NCBI RefSeq assembly: GCF_023065955.2
Contig: NW_026622886.1
Span: 13,092,001 to 13,156,000 of the forward strand
DNA from: Ursus arctos
Lineage: Eukaryota; Chordata; Mammalia; Carnivora; Ursidae
Reading direction: 5' to 3'
Length of the DNA stretch: 64,000 nt
Shown here: piece after piece, positions 11,606 through 23,415 of the stretch
Layout: every line of letters begins with the position of its first letter
Position numbering within the stretch: the first letter of the stretch is position 1
Made by a program: the position numbers and the translations under genes
Notes under the pieces: generated by a model
What the model saw: the letters and a program-made list of their open reading frames with translations, nothing else
What the model was told of the DNA's origin: nothing
Databases searched by the model: none

Positions 11606-12019
11606 AAAAGAAGTTTAGTTACATAAAAACACTTTATTGGTAATATCCTTATATAAATATTAATGCTTTTGGTTATCTGTACAAAAGCAAAATACTTAAA
11701 TTTTTAGTAATCTTATTAAAAATTCACATTATAATCTGAAAAGTGGAGTTGTGAATTTTTTTTTATATTTAAGGATATTCTAACTTCAGTCTCAGTTTTT
11801 TCACTTGTATTATAATATGTGGCCATGTGGCAATTAACTAGTCACTTATACATTTTCTTAGGGATATCTTAACTATACTGATTTATGTTTTACTATACTG
11901 TAATTCTAGTTTTCCAAATCAAACCTTAGAAAATTCTAATGAGCTGGCAGCATAGTTTTTAAATGGCCAGTATAAACACAGAACACCTAGACAGCAAAGT
12001 CAAAAAGCCTCAAGGATAA
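11606..12019. other. Unannotated AT-rich DNA
   Basis: Low-complexity AT-rich sequence with no recognised feature. The right end may already belong to the L1M that follows. Confidence 0.4.
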
Positions 12020-13490
12020 GATCTATGATATAATTCCATAAAAGAAACAAACTCTCAAAAATCACTCTGAAAGTAATAATCTGAACAGCCCTACATCTAC
12101 AAAAGAAGTTGAATGTATAGTTAAAAACATTCCCATAAAGAAAAATGGACACCCACGTGACTTCATTGGTGAATCCTACCTAACTTTTAAGGAATAAATA
12201 ATGTCAGAATCGTACCACACATTTAAGGAAAAAATAATTCCAGTTATACAAAAACTCTTCCAGAAAATTAAAAAGGGGTCATGGAACACTACATCAAAAA
12301 CTAATGATGTACTGTATGGTGACTAACATAACATAAAAAAAATTTTTTTTTAAATAAAAAGGGGGAACTACTTCCCAAGTCTTTCTATCAGACCAATATT
12401 AATCTGATACCAAAATCAAACAGACATTATCAGAAAACTATAGACTGATATTCATTATGAAAACAGAGGTAAATGTTCTTAAATTTTTCTTTGCAAATTG
12501 AATTTAATACCATAGAAGATACACAGATGAATACACATGTATTCACTAGAAATATGACAAGTTGGTCCTCATGTATCATTAGGGAAATACAAATTAAAAC
12601 AACAATGAGATTATGCCACTTACGTATTAGAATGACTAAAATCCAAAATCCTGATAATACTAGTTGCTGGAAAGGCTGCAAAGAACACTAAGGCCCCTTT
12701 ATAGCTTATGGAAATGCAAAATAGTGGGACCACCTTGGAAAACAGTTTGGTAATTTCTTAAAGCTTAAACACAGTTTTACCACACAGTAGCCAAACTCCT
12801 AGGTATTTATCCAGTTGGGTTGGAAACTTATATCCACACAAAAACCTACCCATGAATGTTTAAGCAGCTTTATTGATAATTCTCCAAACTAGAAACAACC
12901 AAGATGTCTTTCGATATGTGAATGAATAAACAAATTCCAATATATCCATACAGTGGAATATTATTCAGCAATGAAAGGAAATGTGTTATCAAGCCATGAA
13001 AAGACACAGAGTAACTTTAAAGCATATTGGTAAGTGAAAAGTCTACATATTGTATGATTCCAACTACATGACATTTTAGAAAAGGCAAAGCTACAGAGAT
13101 AGTAAAAAAAAAAAAAATCAGTAGTTGTCAGGATGTGAGAGGAGTGAAGGTAGAATGAATAGGTGAAGCACAGGATATTCTTAGGGTAATTAAACTATTC
13201 TGTATGAAAGTGTAAAATGATAGATACATATCATTATTCATTTGTCAAAACCCGTAGAACTGTACAATACAAAGAGAGAACCTTAATGTAAACTTTGGAC
13301 TGGTTAATATTAATTATCAATATTGGTTCCTTAATTGTAAAAAACAATTGTCCATTAATTATAACAAATGCATCACATTAATACAATTTGTTAATAATGG
13401 GGGAAACTGAAATGAGGGGAGTGGAGTGTATATATTGAACTTCTATTTGCTCAATTATTCTGTAAATATAAACTATACTAAAAACATCTA
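12020..13490 (+). mobile_element. L1M LINE, ORF2 remnants plus 3' UTR
   Basis: Plus-strand L1 wording in order: 'gacttcattggtgaatccta' (ORF2 RT region), 'caaactcctaggtatttatc', 'ggaatattattcagcaatg' (ORF2 end), then a 3' UTR with 'cccgtagaactgtacaatac' and a closing 'ctatactaaaaa'. An internal deletion joins early RT sequence to the ORF2 C-terminal part near 12.5 kb. A tiny younger L1 end sits inside it at about 12288-12355. Confidence 0.85.
12279..12365 (+). mobile_element. Very short (about 70 bp) L1 3'-end insertion
   Basis: 'ggaacactacatcaaaaact' then 'aatgatgtactgtatggtg' and an A-rich tail match the last bases of the carnivoran L1, as found antisense at 6820 and 53850. A short direct repeat, 'aaaaagggg', lies on each side. 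The older L1M ORF2 sequence resumes directly afterwards. Confidence 0.8.
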
Positions 13491-13527
13491 TTATTTTTCT
13501 TTTTTAGAGATGAGAATGGTATAATGG

Positions 13528-14020
13528 TTTTTTTGAAGTTTTTATTTAAATTCCAGTTAGTGAGCGTATAGTTCATTATAATACACTGTTAGTTTCAGAT
13601 GTACAATATAGTAATTCAGTACTTCCATAAAACACCTGGTGCTCATCACAAAAAGTGTACTCCTTAATCCCCATCACCTATTTAACCCATCCCACACCCA
13701 CCTCCATCTCTGTAGTTAAAAGTCTGTTTCTTAGTGTGCCTCACTCTCTTTTTTCCCCTTTGCTCATTTGTTTTGTTTCTTAAATTCCACACATCAGTGA
13801 AATCCCATGGTATTTGTCTTTCTCTGACTGACATGTTTTGCTTAGCATAATACTCTAACTCTATCCATGTCATTGCAAATAGCATATTTCATTCATTTTT
13901 ATTTTGCTGAGAAATACCCATTGTGTGTGTGTATTTTTACACACACACACACACACAATACATATATACATACATATACTACACCCACACACACACACAC
14001 CACATCTTTCTCCATTCATC
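13528..14020 (-). mobile_element. Carnivoran L1 3' part, one arm of an inverted L1
   Basis: Poly-T then the antisense L1 terminus ('aattccagttagtgagcg', 'cctggtgctcatcacaaaa'), running back into ORF2 and ending 'ctttctccattcatc'. A CA/TG microsatellite at about 13922-14000 lies within it where L1 normally has a short TA run. At 14021 the orientation flips. Confidence 0.85.
13922..14000. repeat. (TG)n/(CA)n/(TACA)n compound microsatellite
   Basis: A short TG run, about 12 CA units, then TACATA units and another CA run. The TG and CA runs are complementary and 6-10 bases apart, so they could fold as a short hairpin. Confidence 0.93.
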
Positions 14021-14598
14021 ATGGATTGGAAGAACAAATATTGTTAAAATGTCTACAGTACCCAAAGCAATCTACACATTTAATGCAATCCCTATGAAAA
14101 TTCCAACAGCATTTTTCATAGAGCTAGAACATACAGTCCTGAAATTTGTATGGACCCCAAATGGCCAAAGCAACCTTGAAAAAGAAAAGCAAAGCTGAAG
14201 CAAACAATTCTGGACTTCAGATTATATTACAAAGCTATAGTGATCAAGATAGTATGGTACTGGAACAAAAATATTTGACACAGAGATCAATAGAACAGAA
14301 CAGAAAACTCAGAAATGAACCCACAATCATATGATCAATTAATCTTCAACAAAACAGGAAAGAATATCCAGTGGGAAAAAGATAGTCTCTTCAAGAAATG
14401 GTATTAGGAAAACTGGACCACTGTCTTACACCATACCCCAAAATAAATTCAAAATGTATTATGAACATAAATGTGAGACCTGAAACCATAAAAAGGAGAA
14501 CACAGGCAGTAACTTCTTTGACGTCAGCTGTAGCAATTTCTTACTAGATATTGGCTCCTGCAGCAAAGGAAATAAAAGCAAAAGTAAACTATTGGGAC
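14021..14598 (+). mobile_element. Inverted L1 ORF2 segment, other arm
   Basis: Plus-strand ORF2 text beginning 'atggattggaagaacaaata' and ending 'agtaaactattgggac'. This lies upstream, in L1 order, of what the adjoining minus arm covers, so the two arms form an inverted pair joined near 14020, with L1 sequence missing between them. Confidence 0.83.
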
Positions 14599-14610
14599 GA
14601 ATGATAACCT

Positions 14611-15740
14611 TACCAGGTATGGTACTTTTGGTTGGAAGTTTTTTTCTTTTACCATTTTGAATATGTCATGCCACACCCTTGTGGCTTGCAAAATTCTGCT
14701 GAGAAGTCTGCGGATAGCCTGATGGGGTTTCCCTTGTATGAAACGGTTTGTTATTATCTAATTGCTTTTAAGCAACAAGAGAAGTTAAAGAGAAGCTACA
14801 AAAGAAGATAGAGATATTCTCTCTTTATCTTTAACTTTTGACATTTTAATTATAATGTGTGTGGTTTTCTTTAGATTCATTCATTTTTGAGCTCTCTGGG
14901 GCTTCCTGGTCCTGGATATTTGTTTCCTTAGCTAAGCTGGAGAATTTTTCAGCCATTATTTTTTCAAATACATTTTCTGCCCTTTTATCTCTCTCTTTTC
15001 TTTCACAGGACCCCTATAATGCAAAAGTTATTATGCTTGGTGTTGTCCCAGAGGTCCTTTAAGTTATTTTAATTTTTTAAAATTATTTTCTTTTTGCTAC
15101 TCTGTGTTAGTAAGTTCCATTGCTTTTTCTTTCAGCTCACTGATCTGTTCTACTTCATCCAATCTGCTGTTAAACCCCTCTAGTGTATTTTTCAGTTCAG
15201 TTACTGTATTCTTCAACTCTGTGACTAATATTTGGTACTTTTTTATATTTTCTGTCTCTTTTTTGAAGTTCTTGCTATGTTGATAGATTTTTCTCCCAAG
15301 TTTGGTGAGCATTATTATAGCCATCATTTTGAATTCTTTATCAGGTAGGTTACTTATCTCCATATTATTTTTTTAATTTTATCTATTTATTTGATAGAGA
15401 CACAGAGAGGGAGAGACACAGAGAGAGAGAGAGAGCACAAGCAGGAGGAGCAGCAGAGGGAGAGGGAGAAGCAGGCTTTCTTTTGAGCAGGGAGCCTGAT
15501 GCGGGGCTCAATCCCAGGACCCTGGGATCATGACCTGAGCCGAAGGCAGACACTTAACCCACTGAGCCACCTAGGTGCCCCACTTATCTCCATATTATTA
15601 AGATATTTTTTCAGCTTCGTCTTGTTCCTTCATTTGGAGCATATTTCTGTTTTCTCATTTTGCTTGACTCTGCTTGTTACTATATATTAGATAAAACAGC
15701 AGCCTTGTGAAGGAGTGGCCTTGTGTAGATGATGATACTT
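14611..15740 (-). mobile_element. L1 5' part: ORF1 remnant and 5' UTR
   Basis: Minus strand. The frame at 15363-15097 encodes a coiled-coil-like ORF1p segment containing 'MEISNLPDKEF' and 'VTELKNTLEGFNSRLDE', a hallmark of L1 ORF1. The C-terminal part of ORF1, toward 14611, is full of stops. A Can-SINE splits the block at 15370-15581. Confidence 0.85.
15352..15599 (-). mobile_element. Can-SINE with perfect 18-bp target-site duplication
   Basis: Reverse SINEC inserted into the L1 ORF1 remnant. The body is 15370-15581. 'acttatctccatattatt' occurs at 15352-15369 and 15582-15599. A long AG-rich tract precedes the 'gcaggctttctt' section. Confidence 0.97.
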
Positions 15741-16015
15741 GTTGTTTTTTTCTTTTTAAAGATTTTATTTTTAATGGAATAAATATAATCTATATATATA
15801 ATGGAATATATATAGATTATATATAATATGTATAAATACATAAAATTATTAAAATTTTATATATTAAAATATAGGTGTAAAATATATAATATATATTTTA
15901 TATATAATATGTAAATATAAATTTATATATAAATATTATATATATAGATTTTAAAATATATTTTTTATATAATGTATATATATTGTATACATTATATATA
16001 TATATATATAATGGA
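15741..16015. repeat. AT-rich TATA tract with hairpin
   Basis: After a 'tttttaaagattttattttt' stretch, which resembles the start of a reverse Can-SINE tail, comes about 230 bases of nearly pure A and T, with TATA runs and several 'ataatggaatata' units. It contains a 14-bp perfect inverted repeat (15785-15798 with 15807-15820). The repeated unit resembles the TATA-rich ORF2 end of L1, so local expansion of L1 sequence is a plausible origin. Confidence 0.8.
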
Positions 16016-17173
16016 ATATAAATATTCCATTTTCTTTATCCATTTATCAGTTGACACTTGGACTGCTTCCATAATTGGGCTATTATAAATAATGCTGTGA
16101 TAAACATAGCAGTGCATATAGTTCTTTGAATTAGGGTTTTCATATTATTTGGGTGAGTACCCAGTAATGGAATTACTGGATAATATGGTAATCCTGTGTT
16201 TTATGTTTTGAGGAACCTCCATACTGTTTTCCACAGTGGCTGCACCAGTTCGTATTCCCACCAGCAGTGCAAGAGTGTTTTTTTTCTCCCACATCCTTGC
16301 AAACACTTGTTTCTTGTGTTTTTTATTTTAGCCATTCTGATGTGTGACATGATATCTCATTATGGTTTTGATTTGCATTTCCCTAATGATGAGTGATGTT
16401 GAGCATCTTTTCGTGTGTCTGTTGGCCATCTGTATATCTTCTTTGGAGAAATGTCCATTCATGTCCTCTGCCCATTTTTTATTAGATTATTTGTTTTTTG
16501 ATGTTGAGTTGTATAAGTTATTTATATATACTGGATACTAACCCTTTATCAGATGTGCCATTTGCAAATATCTTCTCCCTTCAGTAGGTCATCTTTTAGT
16601 TTTGTTGATTGTTTCCTTTGCTGTACAGAAGACTTTTATTTTCATACACTCACAGTAGTTTATTTTTGCTTTTGATTCCCTTAGGAGACATATCTAGAAA
16701 AATGTTGCTGCAACATTGTCAGAGAAATTACTGCCTGTGCTGTAAAAAAAAAATAGTTTTTATGGTTTTAGGTTTTACATTTAGGTCTTTAGTCCATTTT
16801 GAGTTTATTTTTGTATATAGTATAAGAAAGTGGTCCAGTCACATTCTTTTGCATGTAGCTGTCCTATTTTCCCAACACTATTTGTTAAAAAGCCTTTTTC
16901 CCGTTACAAATACTTGCCTCCTTTGTCAAAAATTATTGGCCACATAATCAGCGGTTTATTTCTGGGCTCTCTCTTCTATTCTCTTAATCTCTGTGTCTGG
17001 TTTTATACCAGTACCATGCTGTTTTGATGACTACCGCTTTGTAGTATATCTTGAAATCTGGGACTGTGATGCCTCTAGTTTTGTTCTTCTTTTTCAAGGT
17101 TGCCTTGGCTATTCAGGGTCTTTTATGATTCCCTTACGAATTATAGGATTATTTGTTCCAATTCTGTAAAATA

Positions 17174-17383
17174 TGCTGTTGGTATTTTTTAAAAATTATT
17201 TATTTGACAGAAAGAGAGAGAGCACAAGCAGGGGGAGAGCCAGTGGGAGAGGGAGAAGTAGGCTCCACACTGAGCAGGGAGCCTGATGTGGGGCTCGACC
17301 CCAGGACCCTGGGATCTTGACCTGAGCTGAAGGCAGATGCTCAACCGACTGAGCCACCTAGGCACTCTTGCTGTTGGTATTTT
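17174..17383 (-). mobile_element. Can-SINE with 15-bp target-site duplication, in L1 ORF2
   Basis: Reverse SINEC, body 17189-17368, flanked by 'tgctgttggtatttt' at 17174-17188 and 17369-17383. It is younger than the L1 it interrupts. Confidence 0.96.
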
Positions 17384-18688
17384 GATAGGGATTGCATTAA
17401 ATCTTTACATTGCTTTAGGTAATATGGACATTTAACAGCATTTGTTCTCCCAATCCATGAGCATGGACTGTATTTCCTTTGGTTTGTGTCATCTTCAGTT
17501 TCTTTCATCAGTATTTTATATTTTTCAGAATACAGGTCTTTCACTTCCTTGGTTAAGTTTATTCCTACGTATTTTATTATTTTTGGTGCAATTGTAAATA
17601 AGACCATTTTCATAATTTCTCTTTCTACTACTTCATTATTACTATGTAGAAATGAAACAGATTTCTGCATATTGACTTTGTACCTGTGACCTTACTGAAT
17701 TCATTTATCAGTCTAGTAGTTTTTTGGTGGAATTTTTAGGGTTTTCTATGTAGAGTATCATGTCATCTGCAAATAATGAAAGTTTTACTTCTTCCTTACG
17801 AATTTGGATGCCTTTTATTTCTTTTTGTTTTCTGGTTCCTGTGGCTAGGAATTCCAGTATTATGTTAAATTTAAGTGGTGAGTGTGGACATCTTTATCTT
17901 GTTCCTGACATTAGGAGAAAACCTCTCAGTTTTCACCATTGAGTATGATGTTAGCTGTGGATTTGTCATATATGACCTTTATTATGTTGAGGTATGTTCC
18001 CTCTAAACCTACTTTATTGAGGGTTTTTGTCATGAATGGGTGTTAATACTTCGTCAAATGCTTTTTCTGCATCTATTGAAATGATCAAGTGGGTTTTGTC
18101 CTTTTTCTTGTTGATATGATGTATCATGTTGATTGATTTGTGAATATTGACCCACTCTTGCATCCCAGGAATAAATCCCATGATCGTGGTGAATGATTTT
18201 TTAAATGTATTATTGATTCTGTTTGCTAATATTTTGTTGAGGATTTTTGCATTATGTTCATCAGAGATTCTTGCCTGTAATTCTTTTTTGTAGTACTTTC
18301 CCTAGTTTTGATATTAGAGTAATGCCGACCTCATAGAATGAATTTGGAAGCTTTCCTTCCTCTTCTATTTTTTGGAATAGTTTGAGAAGAAAAGGTACTA
18401 ACTCTTCTTTAAATGTTTGGTAGAATTCACCCGTGAAGCCATCTGGTCTTGGACCTTTGTTTGTAGGGAGGTTTTGCTTACTGATTTAATGCATTGCTGG
18501 TAATCTGTTCATGATTTCTCTTTCTTCCTGACTGTTTTGGGAGATTACATGTTTCTTGGAATGTATCCATTTCTTCTAGGCTGTCTAATTGTTGGTGTAT
18601 AATTTTTTATAATATTCTCTTATAACCCTTTGTATTTCTATGGTGTCAGTTATTTTTTCTCTTCTTTCATTTCTGATTTTGTTTGAAT

Positions 18689-18722
18689 TCTCCCTCTCTC
18701 TCTCCCTCTCTCTCTCTCTCTT
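18689..18722 (+). repeat. (TC)n tract inside L1 ORF2
   Basis: A CT-rich simple repeat that arose within the old L1 copy. Antisense it reads as Arg-Glu repeats in a short frame, which is meaningless. Confidence 0.85.
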
Positions 18723-21699
18723 TAAATTTTTTTGGATGAATCTGGCTAAAGGTTTATCAATTTTGTTGATCTTTTCCAAGATCCAGCTCCTGGTTTCATT
18801 GGTCTGTTCTGTTGGTTTTTTTGGTTTTTTTTTTTTTTGTCTCTTTTGTTTACTCCTACTCTAATCTTTATTATTTCCTCCCTTCAACTGGTTTTTAGTT
18901 TTGTTTGTTCTTTTTCTAGTTCCTTTGGGTGTAAGGTTATGTTGTTTATTTGATTTTTCTTTCTTACTAAAGTAGGCCTTATTCCTATAAACTTCCCTCT
19001 TAGAACAGTTTTGCTGCATCCCAAAGATTTTGGACTACTGTGTTTTCATTTTTATTTGTTTCCATGTATTTTTAATTTCCTCCATGATTTCTTGGTTGAC
19101 CCATATGTTGTTTAGTAGCATGTTATTTAACCTCCATATATTTGTGTTCTTTCCAGACTTTTTCTTGTGGTTAATTTCTAGTTTCATAGTATTGTGTTTG
19201 GAAAAGGTGCATGGTGTGACTTCAGTCTTTTTGAATTTGTTGAGACTTGTTTTGTGGCCTAAAATGTGATCTATTCTGGAGAATATTCATATACACTTGA
19301 AAAGAATATATATTCTGCTGTCTTAGGATAGAATGTTCTGAATATTTCTGTTAGATCATTGTGGTCCAAGGTGTCATTGTAAACCATTGTTTTCTTGTTG
19401 ATTTTCTGTTTGGATAATCTATCCATTGATGTAAGTGGGATGTTAAAGTCCCCTACTGTTATCAAATTATATCTTCTGTTAGATTGTTCCCTTTATGATT
19501 ATGTAGTGTCTTTCTTTGTCTCTTATTACAGTCTTTGTCTTAAAGTCTATTTTGTCTGATATAAGTATTGCTACCCTGGCATGTTTTTCATTTCCATTTG
19601 TATGATAAATGTTTTTCCCCTTCACTTTCAATCTGCATGTATGTTTGGTCTGAAATGAGTCTCTTGTAGGCAGCATATAGATGGGTGTTGCTTTTTTATC
19701 TATTCCACCACCCTGTGTCTTTTAATTGGAGCATTTAGTCCATTTACATTCAAAGTAATTATTAATAGGTATGTACTTATTGCCATTTTGTTACTTGTTT
19801 TATGGTTGTTTCTGTAGTTCTTTGTTCCTTTCTTGCTTTCTTCTCTCATGGTTTGCTGGCTTTCTTTGGTGATATACTTGGATTCCTTTCTCTTTACTTT
19901 TTGCATATCTATTTCCAGTTTTTGATTTGTGGTTTATATGTAACATATTATACATCAAGCAATCTATATTAAGTTGATGGTCGCTTAAGTGTGAACCCAT
20001 TCTAAAAGCACTAATGTTTTACTCCTCTCTCCCACCCCTCACATTTTATGTATATAGTATCATATTTCACATCCTTTTATTTTGTGAATCCCTTGACTGA
20101 TTTTTCTAGATATACAAATTTTATTGCTTTTGTGCTTCCTACTTTTCTTACTCCTGCTTATGGTCTTTCCTTTCCACTCAAAGAGTCTCCTTTAACATTT
20201 TTTATGTGGCTGGTTTAGCAGTAATGAATTCCCTTAAAATTTTGCTTGTGTGGGAAGCTCTTTAATCTCTCCTATTCTGATTGATAGCCTTGCTGGATAG
20301 AGTATTCTGGGTTGCAGGTTTTTTTCTTTCAGCACTTTAAATAGATCATGCCACTTGCTTCTGGCCTTTAAGTTTCTGCTGAAAAATCAGCTGATAGCCT
20401 TGTGGGTTCCCCTTGTGTGTAACTGTAGTCTTTTCTCTTGTTCTTTTTAAAATTCTCTCTTTATCATTACTTTTTGCCCTTTTAAATACAAACTTGGTGT
20501 TGATTTTCTTGGGAGCTCTCTGTGCTTCTTGGATTTGGATTTCTGTTTCCTTCCTCAGATTCAGGAAGTTTTCAGCTACTATTTTTTCAAATAAATTTTC
20601 TCCCCTCTTTTCTCTCTCTTCTCCATCTTGGATCCCTGTAATGTAATTGTTATTATGCTTGATGGTGTCATTGAGATCCCTTAATCATTTTCATTTTTCT
20701 ATACATTTTTCTCTCTCCTGTTCAGCTTGATTGCTTTCCATTACTGTGTCCTCCAGGTCACTGATCCATTCTTCTGCTTCCTATAGTCTACTATTTATTC
20801 CCTCTAGTGTATTTTTAAGTTGTTATCAGGTTCTTCATCTCTGATTGGTTCTTTTTCATGTTTTCTCTCTTTGCTGAGGGTCTTACTGACTTCCTCCACT
20901 TTTTTCTCCAGTTCAGTGAGTATCTTTATTACTATTACTTTAAATTCTCTATCAGGCATGTACTTATCTCCATTTCATTTACTTTTGCTGTGATTTTATC
21001 CTGTTCTTTCATTTGGGACATATTCCTCTGTCGCCTCATTTTGTCTAACTCTCTATGTCTGTTTCTATGTATTAGAAAAGTTGGCTGTGTCTCCTGCTCT
21101 TGAAAGTAGTGCCCTTATGAAGAAGAGGCCCTGTAGTGCCCTGCAGTGCAATGTCCCATATTCACCAGAACGTGGTGCTTCAGGAGTTTCTCCTATGTGT
21201 GTTATGTGCACCCTACTGTTGTGGCTGAGCCACGTTTGTCTTCAGCCCAGTCATCTACAATGACTCTCTTTGACTGTTATGGGCAGAGTTTGGTACCTGT
21301 GTTATTAGTATGCCAGTCTGGGGCCACCTTGAGCTTGAGTTGAGTCAAACCAGGCATTTATCAGAGCTGTGATAGCACAGAACTACAGGACCCTGTCCCT
21401 GTGTTCTCCCCTGAGAAGCTTTCATTGATGGGTGGGGCCTGCAGTCACACCAGATGCCTGCCCCCATTCCTGTAGCTGCAGTCAGACTTGTGTGTGTGAT
21501 TATCTTCTCCTCTCCATGGGGCAGGAAACACTTTGGAGTGGTGCTGCCCCTGTTAGCACTGCTTGCACACTGCCACACTTGTGGCACCACTTTGGATGGG
21601 CATGTTGGTGGTAGTGGGTCCACAGGAGAACGTAGGAGCAGGGCTAACATCAAGACATATTTTACCAAATGTAATAGACAATAATAAAATACCCTTTCT

Positions 21700-22752
21700 A
21701 GATAAAAAAAAAAAGACCAAATTACTTCTAAATGAAATAACATTAGAATGTCAACAAATTTTTGATAGTAATAGTTTATCCTGAAAGACAATGAGATAAC
21801 ATATTTAAGATACCCAAAGAAAGAAAATGTGAGCTAAATATTTTATACAGCCAAACTGAACTTCAAATATAGACATACAGTCATACTGTTAATCCTAGAA
21901 CTCAACAAAACAAGCAGCAACCCATTAAAAAGTGGGCATAAGACTTGAATAGGTATTTCTCCAGAGAAGATACACAAATGGCCAATAAGCACATGAAAAG
22001 ATGCCCAACATCACTAATCTTTAGGGAAATACAAAGCAAAACCACAATGAGATATGATTCACACCCATTAGGATGGCTATCATAAAACATAATAGAACAA
22101 GAGAAAATAACAAGTGTAGTGAGGATGTGGGGAAATTAGAGCTCTTGTACATTCCTGGTGGGAATGTAAAATTGTGCAGCTGCTGTGGGAAAAAAAATAA
22201 ACAGAATTACCATGTGATCCAGCAGTTCCACTTCTGGGTATATACCCAAATGAAGTGAAAGCAGAGACTCAACAGCATTATTCACAATAGTCCAAAGGTA
22301 GAATCAACTCAAATGCCCACCCACAGATGAACAGATAAACAAAATGTAGCATATGCATACAATAGAATATTATTCAGCCTTTAAAAGGAAGCAAATTGGG
22401 ATACATGCTACAATATGGATGAGCGTTGAAGATATTATGATAAATTAAGTAAGCCAGATACAAAAGGACAAATATGATATGGTTCCACTTGTATAAGGTA
22501 ACTAGAGTAGTCAAATTTAAAGAGCAGAAAATAGAATGGTAGTTACCACTGGCTATGGGAGGTAGTGGGGAAGAATGAGGAGTTATTATTTAATATGCAG
22601 AATTTTAATTGAGGAAGAAGAAAAAGTTCTAGAGATGGATAATGGTGATGCTTGCACAACAACGTGAATGTACCTAATGCCACTAAACTGTACACTTTAA
22701 AAATTATTAAATGTTAAATTTTGTTATGTATATTTCACCACAATAAAAAAAA
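21700..22752 (+). mobile_element. L1M LINE 3' part with A-rich end
   Basis: Plus-strand ORF2 end and 3' UTR from about 21905 ('aaagtgggcataagacttga', 'ggtatatacccaaatgaag', 'tgaatgtacctaatgccact', 'tttcaccacaataaaaaaa'). The first about 200 bases are less certain but look like more internal L1M sequence. It abuts the 5' end of the preceding L1 in opposite orientation. Confidence 0.87.
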
Positions 22753-22889
22753 CTGTCAAAATCATGCAAGAACATATGAACCTAACTAGGATATATTGTT
22801 CTTTGAGACCTTTGTGAGGAATCCACTACCCATTGTAGGGTGCCAGATGAGTAAATAAGGTTGCAGTAGAGTGTCACAACCAATACCAT
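22753..22889. other. Short unique spacer
   Basis: No feature recognised between the L1M tail and the long old repeat. Confidence 0.4.
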
Positions 22890-23184
22890 GTTGTAGATAT
22901 TGTTCTAAATGCTCAGGACAAAGATTTATTTGTTTGTATAACAAATAACTACTGAGTTGTTACTATGTGCCAGGTATTCTAGGTGTAAAGGATATTACAG
23001 TGAATAAAACAGATAAAGGTACCCACCTTCAGTAGCTTGCATTCATGTTGGGGGAGAAGGACAAAGAAGTAAGATGTATTGTGTACCAGATGATAAGTGC
23101 TTAATGAAAAATTAAGCAGGTTAGGAAGATAGAGAGGGCAGGGAAGGATTCACAATCTAGTAATGGGAAAGACATAAACAGATA

Positions 23185-23415
23185 TTTTTTAAAAATCCAA
23201 ATGAAGGGGTGCCTGGGTAGCTCAGTCAGTTAAGCATCTGCCTTCTGCTCAGGTCATGATCCCAGGGTCCTGGGATCAAGCCCCAGTCGGGCTTCTTGCT
23301 CAACGGGGAGTCTGCTTCTCCCTCTCCTTCTGCCCCCACCCTGCTCATGCTCTCTCTCTCTCTCTGTCTCTCTCAAATAAATAAAAAAAAATCTTTTTTT
23401 AAAAATCCAAATGAA
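23185..23415 (+). mobile_element. Can-SINE with target-site duplication
   Basis: Forward SINEC: head 'ggggtgcctgggtagctcag', 'tcatgatcccagggtcctgg', a CT-rich block, tail 'aaataaataaaaaaaaatc'. The direct repeat 'aaaaatccaaatgaa' ends at 23205 and again at 23415; preceding T's could extend it to about 21 bp. Confidence 0.96.

Larger units (their letters stand above)
16016..21690 (-). mobile_element. Nearly complete L1 (5' UTR, ORF1, ORF2), missing its 3' end
   Basis: Reading leftward: 5' UTR about 21690-21060, ORF1 about 21060-20080, ORF2 starting near 19783 and running to about 16016. The frame near 19783 begins 'MAISTYLLIITLNVNGLN', the usual L1 endonuclease start, and the frame at 19676-19479 continues the endonuclease ('VAILISDKIDFKTKTV'). 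Both ORFs carry many stops and shifts, so it is inactive. The last part of ORF2 and the 3' UTR with poly(A) are absent: sequence passes into the AT-rich tract at 16015. A Can-SINE interrupts ORF2 at 17189-17368. Confidence 0.88.

Noticed and set aside
13922..14000. CRISPR-like or satellite array
   Set aside because: Simple dinucleotide repeats without spacers; no array of longer direct repeats exists anywhere in the window.
21345..21791. 148-codon minus-strand frame
   Set aside because: It lies in the L1 5' UTR region and runs beyond the L1 edge; overlapping plus-strand frames of similar length show that the openness is compositional.
23206..23300. tRNA-like sequence
   Set aside because: It is the head of a Can-SINE; flanking target-site duplications show a retroposon, not a tRNA gene. 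The same applies to the other SINE heads.
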